Counted from the first letter of the stretch, positions 8,586-16,444 are shown. The stretch: 42,151 nt of DNA from CAZCBN01 sp964496975 (GCA_964496975.1 CAZCBN010000012.1:1-42151), one strand, 5' to 3'. Notes: generated by a model from the letters alone, not told the origin. Numbers and translations are program-made.

Positions 8586-8613
8586 GAAAAAGGGCGTGCC
8601 CCGCGGCACGCCC
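8586..8613 (-). terminator. Intrinsic terminator between convergent genes
   Basis: Perfect 9-bp stem GGGCGTGCC (8592-8600) / GGCACGCCC (8605-8613) with a CCGC loop. A run of A bases (8587-8591) precedes it on the plus strand and becomes a U tract on the minus strand. It therefore terminates the minus-strand EF-hand gene. The stem may also slow plus-strand transcription leaving the glycosidase gene, but there is no T run in that direction. Confidence 0.8.
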
Positions 8614-8645
8614 CTTCACGTCAACATGTTCGACGCGCCCGTCGC

Positions 8646-10040
8646 TTACTCGGTCGGGGCGTTCACGAACCGGCCCGGCTCGGTCACCGCCGACGCCTCG
8701 TTCAGCGTGAGCAGCCCGTCGCCGTCGGTGTCGAACGACGCGAACCGCTGGCCCAGGCCCTGATAGGCCGCCACTTCGGTTTGGCTCAGCGTGCCGTCGC
8801 GGTTCGTGTCGAGCCGCGCGAAGAGCTGCTGGAACCGCAGGCGGGCGTTCTCCTCGGTCGTCGCGCCGTCCACCGGCCCGGGCGTGATGCCCGCGACGTT
8901 GGTCGGGTTGTTGAAGAACGTCAGCGTCGCGACGGTGCAGCGGTCGTCGGGCCGGCCGAACCAGGTGTTGATGGTCGTCGCGTCGCGGTTCGACGCCGCC
9001 ACGCGCAGGGCGGCCGCGCCGGTGGTGTTGAGCCGCTCGACAAACGCCGCCGACTGCTCAAACGCCCACGGGTCGGCGGGCGTCTGGAAGACCAGGAAGG
9101 GCGGCAGCGTCGCGCCGGCAGCGACAAAGGTGGCCGGCGAGAACGCGCGGCGGGTCTCGTTGTTCTGGCCGAAGGCGGCCGCGAGCGAGGCCGCGTTGGG
9201 CGAGCCGTCAAAGCCCGTGGTCAGGTCAAAGCCGGGCGTCTCCAGGAGCACCACGCCGTCGATGATCGAGGGCGAGGCGTTGAACGCCGCGAGGCGCGAC
9301 GCGTCGGTCGCGACGAGGGCCGCGATCTGCGCCCCGACGCCGTGCCCGACGAGGAAGATCGTCCCCGCGTCGCCGCCGAAGCGGCCGATGTTCTGATGCA
9401 CCCACGACACCGCAGCGGCCACGTCCTCCACCTGCCCGGCAAAGCCGTTGTCGCCCGTGCCGCGATAGCTCGCGTTCACGAACGTGAAGCCCTGCCGCAG
9501 GAAGAACGGCGCCCGCAGGTTCTGGCCGTCAAAGCCCGCCGTGTTGGTGGTCGTGTTGCCCGCGGTGTTGTTGGCCGAGTTGGTGGCCGAGTTGGTGGCC
9601 TGGAAGGGCCCGGCGACGTACAGCACCACGGGCCGCGGCGTGCCGTTGCCGCGGGAGAAGATCTCGACGCTCGTCTCCGCCGGGTTCACGCCGGGCACCT
9701 CGCGGTACGCCACGCGCTCGGGCGTCACGGGCGTCGGGTTCGCGGGCGGGCGGAGGTTCAGCGGCGTGCGCAGCGCCCCCACCATCTCATCGAACACGAT
9801 GAACCCGTCGTTGTTCAGGTCGAGCCGGGGGGCGTAGTCGCCCCGGGGCAGCTCGGTCACGCTCAGCCGCCCGTCGCCGTCGGCGTCGAGCTTCTCGAAC
9901 CGGGCCCGCGAACGCTCGATCAGACGGTCGAGCATCTGGGCGTCCGGGCTCACGCCCGTCGGGCGGGCCGAGGCCACGCCGGCCAGGGCGGACACAACAC
10001 TCACGGCGGACAGCAACACAGGCATCGTCGGCATGCGCAT
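8646..10040 (-). CDS. Secreted alpha/beta-hydrolase-fold protein flanked by EF-hands, nucleophile Ser missing
   Basis: 464 residues from ATG 10040, with GGGAGG 9 nt upstream. There is a signal peptide (about 1-25). Two EF-hand loops lie near the N terminus (DADGDGRLSVTE, 52-63; DLNNDGFIVFDE, 74-85). Two more are near the C terminus (DTNRDGTLSQTE and DTDGDGLLTLNE). All have the canonical Asp/Asn/Gly pattern for calcium. The middle resembles the esterase/lipase (BD-FAE-like) alpha/beta-hydrolase fold: NASYRGTGDNGFAGQVEDV, then the elbow FLVGHGVGAQIAALVATD. The elbow should be GxSxG but reads G-H-G-V-G, with Gly234 at the serine position (codon GGC). It may be a non-catalytic calcium-dependent binding protein. 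A terminator lies just after it. Confidence 0.8.
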   Translation of the reverse strand: MRMPTMPVLLSAVSVVSALAGVASARPTGVSPDAQMLDRLIERSRARFEKLDADGDGRLSVTELPRGDYAPRLDLNNDGFIVFDEMVGALRTPLNLRPPANPTPVTPERVAYREVPGVNPAETSVEIFSRGNGTPRPVVLYVAGPFQATNSATNSANNTAGNTTTNTAGFDGQNLRAPFFLRQGFTFVNASYRGTGDNGFAGQVEDVAAAVSWVHQNIGRFGGDAGTIFLVGHGVGAQIAALVATDASRLAAFNASPSIIDGVVLLETPGFDLTTGFDGSPNAASLAAAFGQNNETRRAFSPATFVAAGATLPPFLVFQTPADPWAFEQSAAFVERLNTTGAAALRVAASNRDATTINTWFGRPDDRCTVATLTFFNNPTNVAGITPGPVDGATTEENARLRFQQLFARLDTNRDGTLSQTEVAAYQGLGQRFASFDTDGDGLLTLNEASAVTEPGRFVNAPTE

Positions 10041-10237
10041 CTCGGCGAACCTCCCAGGGGATCGCGACGCCCATGCGCGCCGCGTCCCCCCCGGCATCGG
10101 CCGCTCCGCACCCCCGCTCGCGTCCGTTTGAGCTGCCCAGAAAAAAACGGACCACGCCCGCCGCCAGAACCCCACCCGACCCCCAACCCGCCCCGACCCC
10201 CGGTCAAGGCCCAGGCCGGTTCCGGATCAGACCCGGA

Positions 10238-11254
10238 TCAGAACCGGTCGTCCAGCCGGATGGCCCGCGTGATCCGCAGCGCCCGCTTCCCCCGGTGCTG
10301 CCCGATCTGGGCAAAGAACTTCCGCTCCGACTCCACGCACAGCACCGAGGGCTTGGTCGCGGGCCGTTCGGTCATCAGAACGTCGCCCACCTCCAGCCGC
10401 GCAAGATCGGCGACGCTCACCGTCGTCTCGGCGAGGATGCCCGCGATCTCAACCTTCGCCCCGCCCAGGGTCCGCTCCACCTTGTCCCGCGTCGCCTTGG
10501 AGGCCGCCGCCTTGGCCGCGGAGAACCAGCTCTGAGCGCTCAGGTCCGCCATCACCGGCTCGATGACGTTGTAGGGGATGCACAGGTTGAGCGTGCCGGC
10601 CCGGTTGGACATCTTCAGCTCAAGGCCGATGACGATGACCACCTCGTTCGGGGGAACAATCTGCACCAGCTGCGGGTTGCTCTCCGCCGCGGTGATCGTG
10701 AACTTGACCTTGCGGATCCCCTCCCACGCCTCCGAGAGCGCGGCGAGCCCGCGGTTCGTGACGTTGCTGATAAGCCGAGACTCGATCATGGTCATCGGCC
10801 GTTGGGGGATAAACAAGTCCTGATTGCTCCCGCCGAGCAGTCGGTCGATGATCGGGTAGATGATCAGCGGGCTGATCTCCAGGCAGATCTGCCCCTCCAG
10901 CGTGTCGGCCGAGATGAGGTTGAAGCTGGTCGGGTTGGGTAGGCCGCTGATGAACTCGCCGTACGTCATCTGTTCGCACGTCGCGACCTTGACCTCCACG
11001 ATCGTGCGCAAGAATCCGGAGAGCGCGGCCCCGAAGTTTCGCGCAAACGCCTCGTGCAGCGTCTGCAGCGACCGCATCTGGTCTTTGCTCACCCGTTCCG
11101 GGCGTTTGAAGTCGTAGCCGCGGACCTCGACCTCGTCGGGGTCGCGTCCGTCGCGGGTGAAAATCAGGTCGGCGACGTCTTCCTGCTCGACTTCTTCCAC
11201 CGCCACGGCGGCGAGCAGTGCGTCAACCTCGCTCTGGTCCAGCACGTCGGCCAT
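10238..11254 (-). CDS. fliM: Flagellar motor switch protein FliM
   Basis: 338 residues. The N-terminal VLDQSEVDALLAAV is the conserved CheY-phosphate-binding segment. The middle domain (about 45-230) has the FliM pattern (EEAFARNF-like HEAFARNFGAALSGFLRT, YGEFISGLPNPTSF, PLIIYPIIDRLLGG, MTMIESRLI). The C-terminal SpoA/FliN-like domain holds VSVADLARLEVGDVLMTERP. It forms the C-ring between FliG and FliN and sets rotation direction. ATG 11254 is chosen since the CheY-binding peptide starts there. It stands alone, away from other flagellar genes in view. Between its stop and the EF-hand gene are about 200 bp without another gene. Confidence 0.95.
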   Translation of the reverse strand: MADVLDQSEVDALLAAVAVEEVEQEDVADLIFTRDGRDPDEVEVRGYDFKRPERVSKDQMRSLQTLHEAFARNFGAALSGFLRTIVEVKVATCEQMTYGEFISGLPNPTSFNLISADTLEGQICLEISPLIIYPIIDRLLGGSNQDLFIPQRPMTMIESRLISNVTNRGLAALSEAWEGIRKVKFTITAAESNPQLVQIVPPNEVVIVIGLELKMSNRAGTLNLCIPYNVIEPVMADLSAQSWFSAAKAAASKATRDKVERTLGGAKVEIAGILAETTVSVADLARLEVGDVLMTERPATKPSVLCVESERKFFAQIGQHRGKRALRITRAIRLDDRF

Positions 11255-11568
11255 GGCGGTCGTGGCGTCCCCGGCGCGATGACCCCCGGCACGGCTCGGC
11301 CGACGGCACGCAGACCGCCGCCCGGCGCAGGGCATCGCTCCGGCGTGCTATCGGGTGCCGGTCGGGCCGCCCTTGAGCGGCGGCCCCCCCGCGCGAACGC
11401 CGCCGCGCGGCCCACGGGGGGCTCGCCCGGCGGCCCACCGATTCTCCGAGCATGGAACAATGGGTATGGGCCCGCGCGTTTCCCCCACGCAGGCCGACCG
11501 CCGCGCCCCGTGGCCACCACGAACGCACATCGCACGGGCCGACAGGGCCCGCCCCGCCGGAGCCCTCC
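11255..11568. other. Divergent intergenic region between fliM and dsbD
   Basis: 314 bp with no gene. Open frames that extend dsbD upstream to 11452 have shadow-like composition. I looked for -35/-10 pairs on both strands and found none convincing. A less GC-rich patch at about 11440-11475 is the likeliest place for a promoter. Confidence 0.4.
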
Positions 11569-13641
11569 ATGCCGCACACGCCCTGGCCCTTCGCCCGCCT
11601 GCTCGGGTTGCTCACGCTGACGCTGTTGGCGGTCGTCTCGGCCGTGGCCCAGCCGCAGCCCGCCGTTCGCCTGTTTGTGCAGGCCGACGCGGCGTCGGTC
11701 GCCCCCGGGGGCCGGGGTGTGCTGGCCGTCACGCTTGACCACGACGAGGGGTACCACAGTTGGCCCGCGGCCCACGTTGAGCTGCCCGCCGACCTGGCGG
11801 CCTTCGCGATTCGCACCGAGATCACCCTCGCGGCGGTCGAGGGCGTGCGGTTTGAACCCGTCCGGTGGCCCGAGCCGCACATCAGCCATGTCCCGCCGCT
11901 GGGGCCCGACGCCCCGACCGAGGCCTTGACCTACTCCGGCCGCGCGACCGCGTACGTGCCCTTCACCGTGGACGCGGGGGCGGCGCCGGGCGAGCGCACG
12001 TTCCGCGTCACCGTCGGCCTGCAAACGTGCAACGACCAGGTCTGCCTGCCGCCCGATGAGCTGACGGGCGAGGTGGCCCTGACGCTCGCCGCGGGCACGG
12101 CGGCCGCCCCGCGCCGCGACGGAGACTTCGCCGGCTTTGATGCGGCCCAGCCCGCGCCGAGCCCGCCTGCTGCGGTCCCGTCCGCTTCCACCCCAGCCGC
12201 ACCCGCCTTGCCCACCGCCTCGCCTGAGGCGACCGCGACGCCCGACGCGGCGGCCGCGCCCAGCGCCGCCGACGGGGCCCGGGCCTCGCTGCTCGGCCTC
12301 TCGTTCTCGGCGTCGGGGCCGCTGGGGCTGCTGCTGCTGGCGCTCGCGGGCATCGCGGGCGGGGCGGTGCTGAACCTCACGCCGTGCGTGCTGCCGGTGC
12401 TGCCGATCAAGGTGCTGACGCTCTCGCGCCACGCGGGCGAGAGCCGCGTGCGGGGCCTGGTGCTGGGCCTCGCGATGGCGGCGGGCGTCGTCGCGTTCTG
12501 GACGGCGCTGGGCGTGCCCGCCGCGATCTTCTCCGGCTTTGCAGATCCCTCCCGCGTCTTCGGCTTCTGGTTCGTCACCATCCCGCTGGGCGTCGTGATG
12601 GTCGTCATGTCGCTCGGCCTCATGGGCCTCTTCACCTTCAACCTGCCGCAGAGCGTCTACATGGTGAACCCGCAGGCCGACTCGCCCGGCGGCTCGTTCC
12701 TCTTCGGCGTCATGACGGCCGTGCTGGGCCTGCCCTGCTTCGGCTTCGTCGTCGGCGCCCTGCTGCCCGCGGCCGCCACGCAGGGGCCGGCCGCGGTGAT
12801 GGTCATCTTCGCCTCGCTGGGCGTTGGCATGGCCCTGCCCTACCTCGTTCTCTCCGCGTACCCCAAGCTCGTCGAGCGCGTCCCCCGCACCGGCCCCGCG
12901 AGCGAGCTCGTGAAGCAGGTGCTGGGGCTCATCCTCATCGGCTTCGGGCTCTTCTTCTTCGGCACCGGCGTCCGCGCCCTCGTCGCCACCCACCCCTACA
13001 CGGCCGCGTCGCTCCACATCTACGGCCTGTGCCTCTCCCTCCTCGCCGCGGCCGGCTGGCTCGTCTGGCGCACGGTGGAGATCACGAAGAAGCCCGCCCT
13101 CCGCGGCACGTTCGGCCTGCTCGGCGCGGCGCTGGCGCTCGGGGCCGCGTGGATCGCCGTGGGCGACACCGCCAGCAAGCGGGACGAGTACCTGCGCGAG
13201 CAGGCCGCCATCGCTCAGGCCGAGGCCTCGGGCGGCTCCATGGCCCTCATCCCCGGTATCTGGAACGACTACCGCCCCGCCCTGCTGGAGCGGGCGCTGG
13301 CCGAGGGCAAGACCGTCTTCCTGGACTTCACGGCCGACTGGTGCATCAACTGCAAGTTCTTGGAGGGCACCGTCCTGAACCAGCCCCCCGTTCGCCCGCG
13401 GCTGGAGGGGGCCGACGTGGTGATGATGAAGGTGGACCTGACGGGCAAGAACGCCGAGGGCAACGCCCTGCTGAAGGACCTGGGCCGCGTCGGCATCCCG
13501 ACGTGGGCGGTCGCGGGGCCGGGCCAGGCCGAGCCGCGGGCCCTGGAGACGTACACGCCCGCCGCCGTGCTTGAGGCGTTGGAAACCGCCGGCGGCCCGA
13601 CAACGCGGGTCAGCACCGCCGGGACGGGCCAGGCGGGCTGA
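11569..13641 (+). CDS. dsbD: Thiol:disulfide interchange protein DsbD
   Basis: 690 residues from ATG 11569, with GGAG 7 nt upstream. It moves electrons from cytoplasmic thioredoxin across the inner membrane to periplasmic thiol proteins. A signal peptide (about 1-27) leads to the DsbD-alpha domain with the redox pair C154 and C159 (QTCNDQVCLPP). A Pro/Ala-rich linker follows (about 175-240). The membrane domain starts at about 247 and holds the conserved cysteines in NLTPCVLPVLPIK and LGLPCFGFVVGALLPAAAT. The C-terminal thioredoxin-like domain has FTADWCINCK (C592, C595). All six expected redox cysteines are present, so it looks functional. It is monocistronic in this window. Confidence 0.95.
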   Translation: MPHTPWPFARLLGLLTLTLLAVVSAVAQPQPAVRLFVQADAASVAPGGRGVLAVTLDHDEGYHSWPAAHVELPADLAAFAIRTEITLAAVEGVRFEPVRWPEPHISHVPPLGPDAPTEALTYSGRATAYVPFTVDAGAAPGERTFRVTVGLQTCNDQVCLPPDELTGEVALTLAAGTAAAPRRDGDFAGFDAAQPAPSPPAAVPSASTPAAPALPTASPEATATPDAAAAPSAADGARASLLGLSFSASGPLGLLLLALAGIAGGAVLNLTPCVLPVLPIKVLTLSRHAGESRVRGLVLGLAMAAGVVAFWTALGVPAAIFSGFADPSRVFGFWFVTIPLGVVMVVMSLGLMGLFTFNLPQSVYMVNPQADSPGGSFLFGVMTAVLGLPCFGFVVGALLPAAATQGPAAVMVIFASLGVGMALPYLVLSAYPKLVERVPRTGPASELVKQVLGLILIGFGLFFFGTGVRALVATHPYTAASLHIYGLCLSLLAAAGWLVWRTVEITKKPALRGTFGLLGAALALGAAWIAVGDTASKRDEYLREQAAIAQAEASGGSMALIPGIWNDYRPALLERALAEGKTVFLDFTADWCINCKFLEGTVLNQPPVRPRLEGADVVMMKVDLTGKNAEGNALLKDLGRVGIPTWAVAGPGQAEPRALETYTPAAVLEALETAGGPTTRVSTAGTGQAG

Positions 13642-13685
13642 GGGGACGGGTCGCGGCCCTGGGCAGGGCGGGGCGTTGTCTCCGG

Positions 13686-13711
13686 CCGGCCGCGCGGGGC
13701 AAGACGGCCGG
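13686..13711. terminator. Possible dsbD terminator hairpin
   Basis: Stem CCGGCCG (13686-13692) / CGGCCGG (13705-13711) with a 12-nt loop, 45 bp after the dsbD stop. There is no T run on either side, so it may be only a pause or protection hairpin. Confidence 0.3.
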
Positions 13712-13760
13712 TGGGACGGCCGCGGCGGGTCCGCAAAGGCGGGTGATCGTGCCGGGACGA

Positions 13761-13789
13761 TTGACGCCGCGGGGTTCGTGCCCTACGTT
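13761..13789 (+). promoter_or_regulatory. Promoter of tRNA-Gly
   Basis: TTGACG (13761-13766), 17-bp spacer, TACGTT (13784-13789). Transcription would start about 45 nt before the tRNA. The -10 hexamer and spacer are the same as those of the phnC promoter, which supports this as the local sigma-70-type pattern. Confidence 0.6.
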
Positions 13790-13839
13790 TCGCCTTGCCA
13801 CGCGAGGGGCCCCGGCCCCGATCGTCGGCCTGACAAGTC

Positions 13840-13911
13840 GCGGGTGTAGCTCAGTGGTAGAGCGTCACGTTGCCAACGTGAAAGTCGCGCGTTCGAATCG
13901 CGTCACCCGCT
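13840..13911 (+). tRNA. tRNA-Gly(GCC)
   Basis: A 72-nt cloverleaf. Acceptor GCGGGTG (13840-13846) pairs with CACCCGC (13904-13910), with discriminator T at 13911. The D-arm holds AGCTCAGTGGTAGAGC. The anticodon arm CACGT-TGCCAAC-GTG has anticodon GCC. The T-arm holds GTTCGAATC. CCA is not encoded. The 3' part from 13865 is duplicated at 38676, so the downstream two thirds of this copy were supplied by the integrated phage. Confidence 0.97.
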
Positions 13912-13912
13912 T
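13865..13912 (+). repeat. attL core, within tRNA-Gly
   Basis: A 48-bp sequence from the anticodon arm to one base past the tRNA end. It is identical to 38676-38723; the flanking bases differ on both sides (13864 G versus 38675 T; 13913 C versus 38724 T). Strand exchange by the integrase happened inside this core, probably in the anticodon or T-loop region. Confidence 0.95.
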
Positions 13913-14027
13913 CCCGGCCTCTCCGACCGCTTTCCTTGGGTCGCGGGCGGGGCAGGTGGGCCGGCCTCTCTGGGCATCGGCCGGATCCAAGCCCAGGCGC
14001 AAGGGCCTATCCAGCCCGAGCGCAGCA

Positions 14028-14208
14028 ACCCACTCCCCGGCCCGAAAGGGCAGGGAACGCCGGCTGCTAACCGGCGGGGTGGGATTCCGGCTGGGTCACT
14101 GCCCGGCCAGCGAGCCCCTGCGTCGGGACTGATCCCCTGACGAAGGCGACCCACTCTTGGGCCCGACAGGGCGCGAAACGTCGGCTGACTCCCGGCGGGG
14201 TGGGCTTC
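14028..14208 (+). repeat. Two 60-bp imperfect repeats, each with two conserved hairpins
   Basis: Copy A is 14028-14087 and copy B 14149-14208, 121 bp apart, aligning without gaps (47 of 60 identical by my count). Each has a small hairpin GCCC-loop-GGGC (loop GAAA in A at 14040-14051, GACA in B at 14161-14172). Each then has a second hairpin, CGCCGG...CCGGCG in A (14058-14076) and CGTCGG...CCGGCG in B (14179-14197). The stem difference changes a C-G pair to a permitted U-G pair, and the differences cluster in loops. Each ends in GGGGTGGG(A/C)TTC. The rest of 13913-14199 shows no gene. It could be a structured RNA or binding sites for integration proteins. Confidence 0.55.
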
Positions 14209-14886
14209 ATGCGACGGGACACCCTTGGCCGCGGCCAGCGCTCGTCCTGGTCCAGGTACTACAACGCACAGCACTCGTTCCTCTGCGCGTTCATCGACGA
14301 ACAACTGCACTTCAACGTTGCCAATCGCCTGACGGCACAGTTCCGGGATTACGTCTTCGTCTGGGACCGGGCGCCGCCGCGAGGGTGGCACCGCATCTAC
14401 GCCGTGCACAAGTCGCTGCGCGAGCGTCCTGTCCACGAAGAGAGCCGCGTCATCGCCGCGGGCAAGGCCATCTCGCGCAACGTGATGAACAAGTACACAC
14501 GGCGCGGCATCTGGCGCAGTCTCTTCGGCAAGTGGAAGCAGAAGCCCGAGAAGTGGATCCGGCTTGAGCGCGGGGCCTTGCTCGCCGGCGTCGACATCAT
14601 CACGGGCGAGGTGACAGACAACATCCAAGCAGAGCGTTCGCCGCGCATCGGCGGACGTTCGCGCAAGCCGCGAGAAGAGTCGTCGCCGACGTTCATCATC
14701 GACGAGGCGAAGATCGAAGTTCTGCCGCCGGCATCCCCGTCGCCGCCCGCGCCGTCTGCCGCTGAGCGTGTGCGTGATGCAGCGAAGATCACATGGCAGG
14801 TGACGCGCGTGACGGGCCGAGGGCTCGCGCGAACCGCGCTGGCGTACTGGATCTGGGCCGTCTCGCTGCACGACGACCCGTCATAA
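14200..14886 (+). CDS. Unknown basic protein between attL and integrase
   Basis: I do not recognise this 228-residue protein. It starts at GTG 14200 or ATG 14209; the start overlaps the end of repeat copy B, whose GGGG could act as ribosome binding site. The N-terminal half is aromatic and basic (SWSRYYNAQHSFLCAFIDEQLHF, split by Arg-rich parts). The middle has KWKQKPEKW and the sensible, non-shadow motif ERGALLAGVDIITGEVTDN. A Pro/Ser-rich linker leads to a C-terminal amphipathic helix. Residue use is coherent, unlike the opposite-strand frames. Its place next to the attachment site is where phages often carry cargo or excision genes, but nothing identifies it as either. Confidence 0.6.
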   Translation: MGFMRRDTLGRGQRSSWSRYYNAQHSFLCAFIDEQLHFNVANRLTAQFRDYVFVWDRAPPRGWHRIYAVHKSLRERPVHEESRVIAAGKAISRNVMNKYTRRGIWRSLFGKWKQKPEKWIRLERGALLAGVDIITGEVTDNIQAERSPRIGGRSRKPREESSPTFIIDEAKIEVLPPASPSPPAPSAAERVRDAAKITWQVTRVTGRGLARTALAYWIWAVSLHDDPS

Positions 14887-14905
14887 ATCTCGGCCGCGTC
14901 GCGCC

Positions 14906-14959
14906 TTGCTTTTGCCCGGGCGCTGCTGTAGTGTCTCGACGTCGGGGTAGCTCCCGACG
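14906..14959 (+). promoter_or_regulatory. Promoter and palindromic operator upstream of integrase
   Basis: TTGCTT (14906-14911), 17-bp spacer, TAGTGT (14929-14934). Immediately downstream, at the expected start site, is a perfect inverted repeat CGTCGGG-N6-CCCGACG (14940-14946 / 14953-14959). This layout suits a repressor that blocks initiation, or a hairpin at the 5' end of the integrase message. The promoter match is moderate. Confidence 0.4.
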
Positions 14960-15037
14960 CCTCCCTCCCCCGTGCGCCGCGGCCGGGACGAGGGCGAACG
15001 GAAGCCGCGGTGACAACCGGACCCAAGGACCCCGCCC

Positions 15038-15178
15038 ATGAGCGTCGTCCGGGAAGACCAACCTTACAGGTTGTGCGGTCTTCCTATGTCACAAACTAAC
15101 TTCTCTCCGCGGCTGCGATTGGCCCGGTCCCTCTGCGGTGGCACCTTGTGCCCCGGCAGACAGGAGACCCAGCCATGA
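15038..15178 (+). CDS. Possible 46-codon leader ORF coupled to integrase
   Basis: ATG 15038 follows AAGGA at 8-9 nt spacing and opens 46 codons. The TGA (15176-15178) overlaps the integrase ATG as ATGA. Inside it lies a strong inverted repeat, GGAAGACC-AACCT (15052-15064) and AGGTT-gtgc-GGTCTTCC (15068-15084). The encoded peptide (MSVVREDQPYRLCGLPMSQ...) shows no known motif. It may be a translated leader that controls integrase synthesis through the hairpin, or chance. The integrase also has its own AGGAG. Confidence 0.3.
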   Translation: MSVVREDQPYRLCGLPMSQTNFSPRLRLARSLCGGTLCPGRQETQP

Positions 15179-16296
15179 CCACCCAGAGCCCCCAGCTCGC
15201 CACCCGCGAGCCGCTGTCCGTTGTCCGTTTGGTTTGGCTCTACACGGGCCACGCGGACCGCGAGTTCCGCCACCGCGACGGCACCCCGACCAACAACCTC
15301 AAGAACGTCCGATCCGCCCTGGGCAAGTTCGTCGGCGTCTGCGGCGGCATGCTCGCGGGCGAGGTCCGCTACGCCCACCTGGCGGAGCTGGTGGCCCCGA
15401 TGATCGGGGCCAAGACCACGAAGGCGTACATCCGCCGCGTCGTCGGCATCGTGGAGGACGCGTACGAGTTCGGCCTCACCCTCGGGCCCGAGGCGCTGAC
15501 GCCCGACGAGGCGGACCCGGTGTTCCGCGACCTGGCCATGATTAGCCGGCTGCTGAACGTCCGCGGGGTGGGCCGGGCGAGCGGGCGGGTGAAGCCGGTG
15601 AGCGACGAGGCGATCAGCCGGACCATGCCGCACCTGCCCCCGGTTGTGGCTGCTGTCATTCACGTGGCTCGGCTGACGGGCAAGCGAGTGGGCGAGTTGT
15701 TGGCGCTGCGTCAGGGTGACATCGTCTGGGACGACGAGGCGGGGTGCCACGTCGCCATCCCGCCGCACCACAAGACCGAGGCCAAGGGGGGCCGATGCGT
15801 GATCCTCATGGACGGGGCGTGTATGGGCGTGCTGGAGGGTGCCGGGCTGCTCCGGCCGTTCTGGCCGGGCGCACCGCTGTTCCCCTCCCCGCGGCACGGC
15901 GGCGAGCGTCCGATGACGCAGAACTGGGTGTACCAGGCCGTCAGGCGGGCGTGCGTCCGCGCGGGGGTCGAGCACTGGCACCCGCACCAGATCCGGCACA
16001 CGGTCGCGACGCTGGCGAGGCGGCACGCGGGCCTCGAGGGGGCCCAGGTGCTCCTTGGGCACGCGAGCCGGCGGACGACCGAGCGGTACGCCGAGACGGA
16101 CGACAGCGTGCAGGCGGGCGTGCTGGCGCGGCTGCGGGCGGCGGATGACGGCGTGCGTGTGTTGATGTCGGCTCGGGCGGCCTCCTCGGCGCCGGGCCGT
16201 CCTGCGAAGGGCAAGGCGGATGGAGTGGCCCCGCGGGCCGCCGGGGCAACGCCGGCGGGACGCGCGGCCCGGACTCCCGGCGTCGCTGCGCCCTGA
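15175..16296 (+). CDS. int: Tyrosine recombinase, phage integrase
   Basis: 373 residues from ATG 15175, with AGGAG at 15162-15166. It catalyses integration and excision at the tRNA-Gly site. Residues about 1-130 form the core-binding (SAM-like) region. The catalytic domain follows, with Arg171 (TGKRVGELLALR), Lys200 (HHKTEAKGG), H271 and Arg274 (HPHQIRHT), His296 (LLGHAS) and nucleophile Tyr305 (TTERYAETD). All active-site residues are present. The last about 50 residues are a Gly/Ala/Pro-rich tail. No clear arm-binding domain is seen at the N terminus, so this may be a simple integrase. Located 1.26 kb from attL, the usual place for tRNA-targeting elements. Confidence 0.95.
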   Translation: MTTQSPQLATREPLSVVRLVWLYTGHADREFRHRDGTPTNNLKNVRSALGKFVGVCGGMLAGEVRYAHLAELVAPMIGAKTTKAYIRRVVGIVEDAYEFGLTLGPEALTPDEADPVFRDLAMISRLLNVRGVGRASGRVKPVSDEAISRTMPHLPPVVAAVIHVARLTGKRVGELLALRQGDIVWDDEAGCHVAIPPHHKTEAKGGRCVILMDGACMGVLEGAGLLRPFWPGAPLFPSPRHGGERPMTQNWVYQAVRRACVRAGVEHWHPHQIRHTVATLARRHAGLEGAQVLLGHASRRTTERYAETDDSVQAGVLARLRAADDGVRVLMSARAASSAPGRPAKGKADGVAPRAAGATPAGRAARTPGVAAP

Positions 16297-16379
16297 CCAC
16301 CTCTCACCGCCGCTCCGTGGTGGGCGGCGGTGGGATTCCCGGGCTCGTCTCCTCGGCCTGGGTCTCTCTCACTCCACCG

Positions 16380-16413
16380 CCCTCCCGCTGTCCACCAGCG
16401 GCGGGAGGGTTTT
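16380..16413 (+). terminator. Intrinsic terminator after integrase
   Basis: A 9-bp perfect stem CCCTCCCGC (16380-16388) / GCGGGAGGG (16401-16409) followed by TTTT (16410-16413). It separates the integrase transcript from the early genes. Another GC-rich stem-loop (about 16305-16330) precedes it and ends in GGTGGGATTCC, also the tail of the repeats at 14028-14208. Confidence 0.75.
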
Positions 16414-16444
16414 GAGATTGGCACCAGCACCGCAGGAGCATGCA

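Noticed and set aside
10216..10247. CCGGTTC...GAACCGG inverted repeat as fliM terminator
   Set aside because: It overlaps the fliM stop codon, has a long loop and no T run, so I do not call it.
8034..10535. Plus-strand frame of 833 codons opposite the EF-hand gene
   Set aside because: Low-complexity Arg/His-rich translation; the minus strand has a signal peptide, four EF-hands and a terminator.
11164..13017. Minus-strand frame overlapping dsbD and the fliM start
   Set aside because: Histidine/glutamine/arginine-rich shadow of dsbD; no domain, no ribosome binding site.
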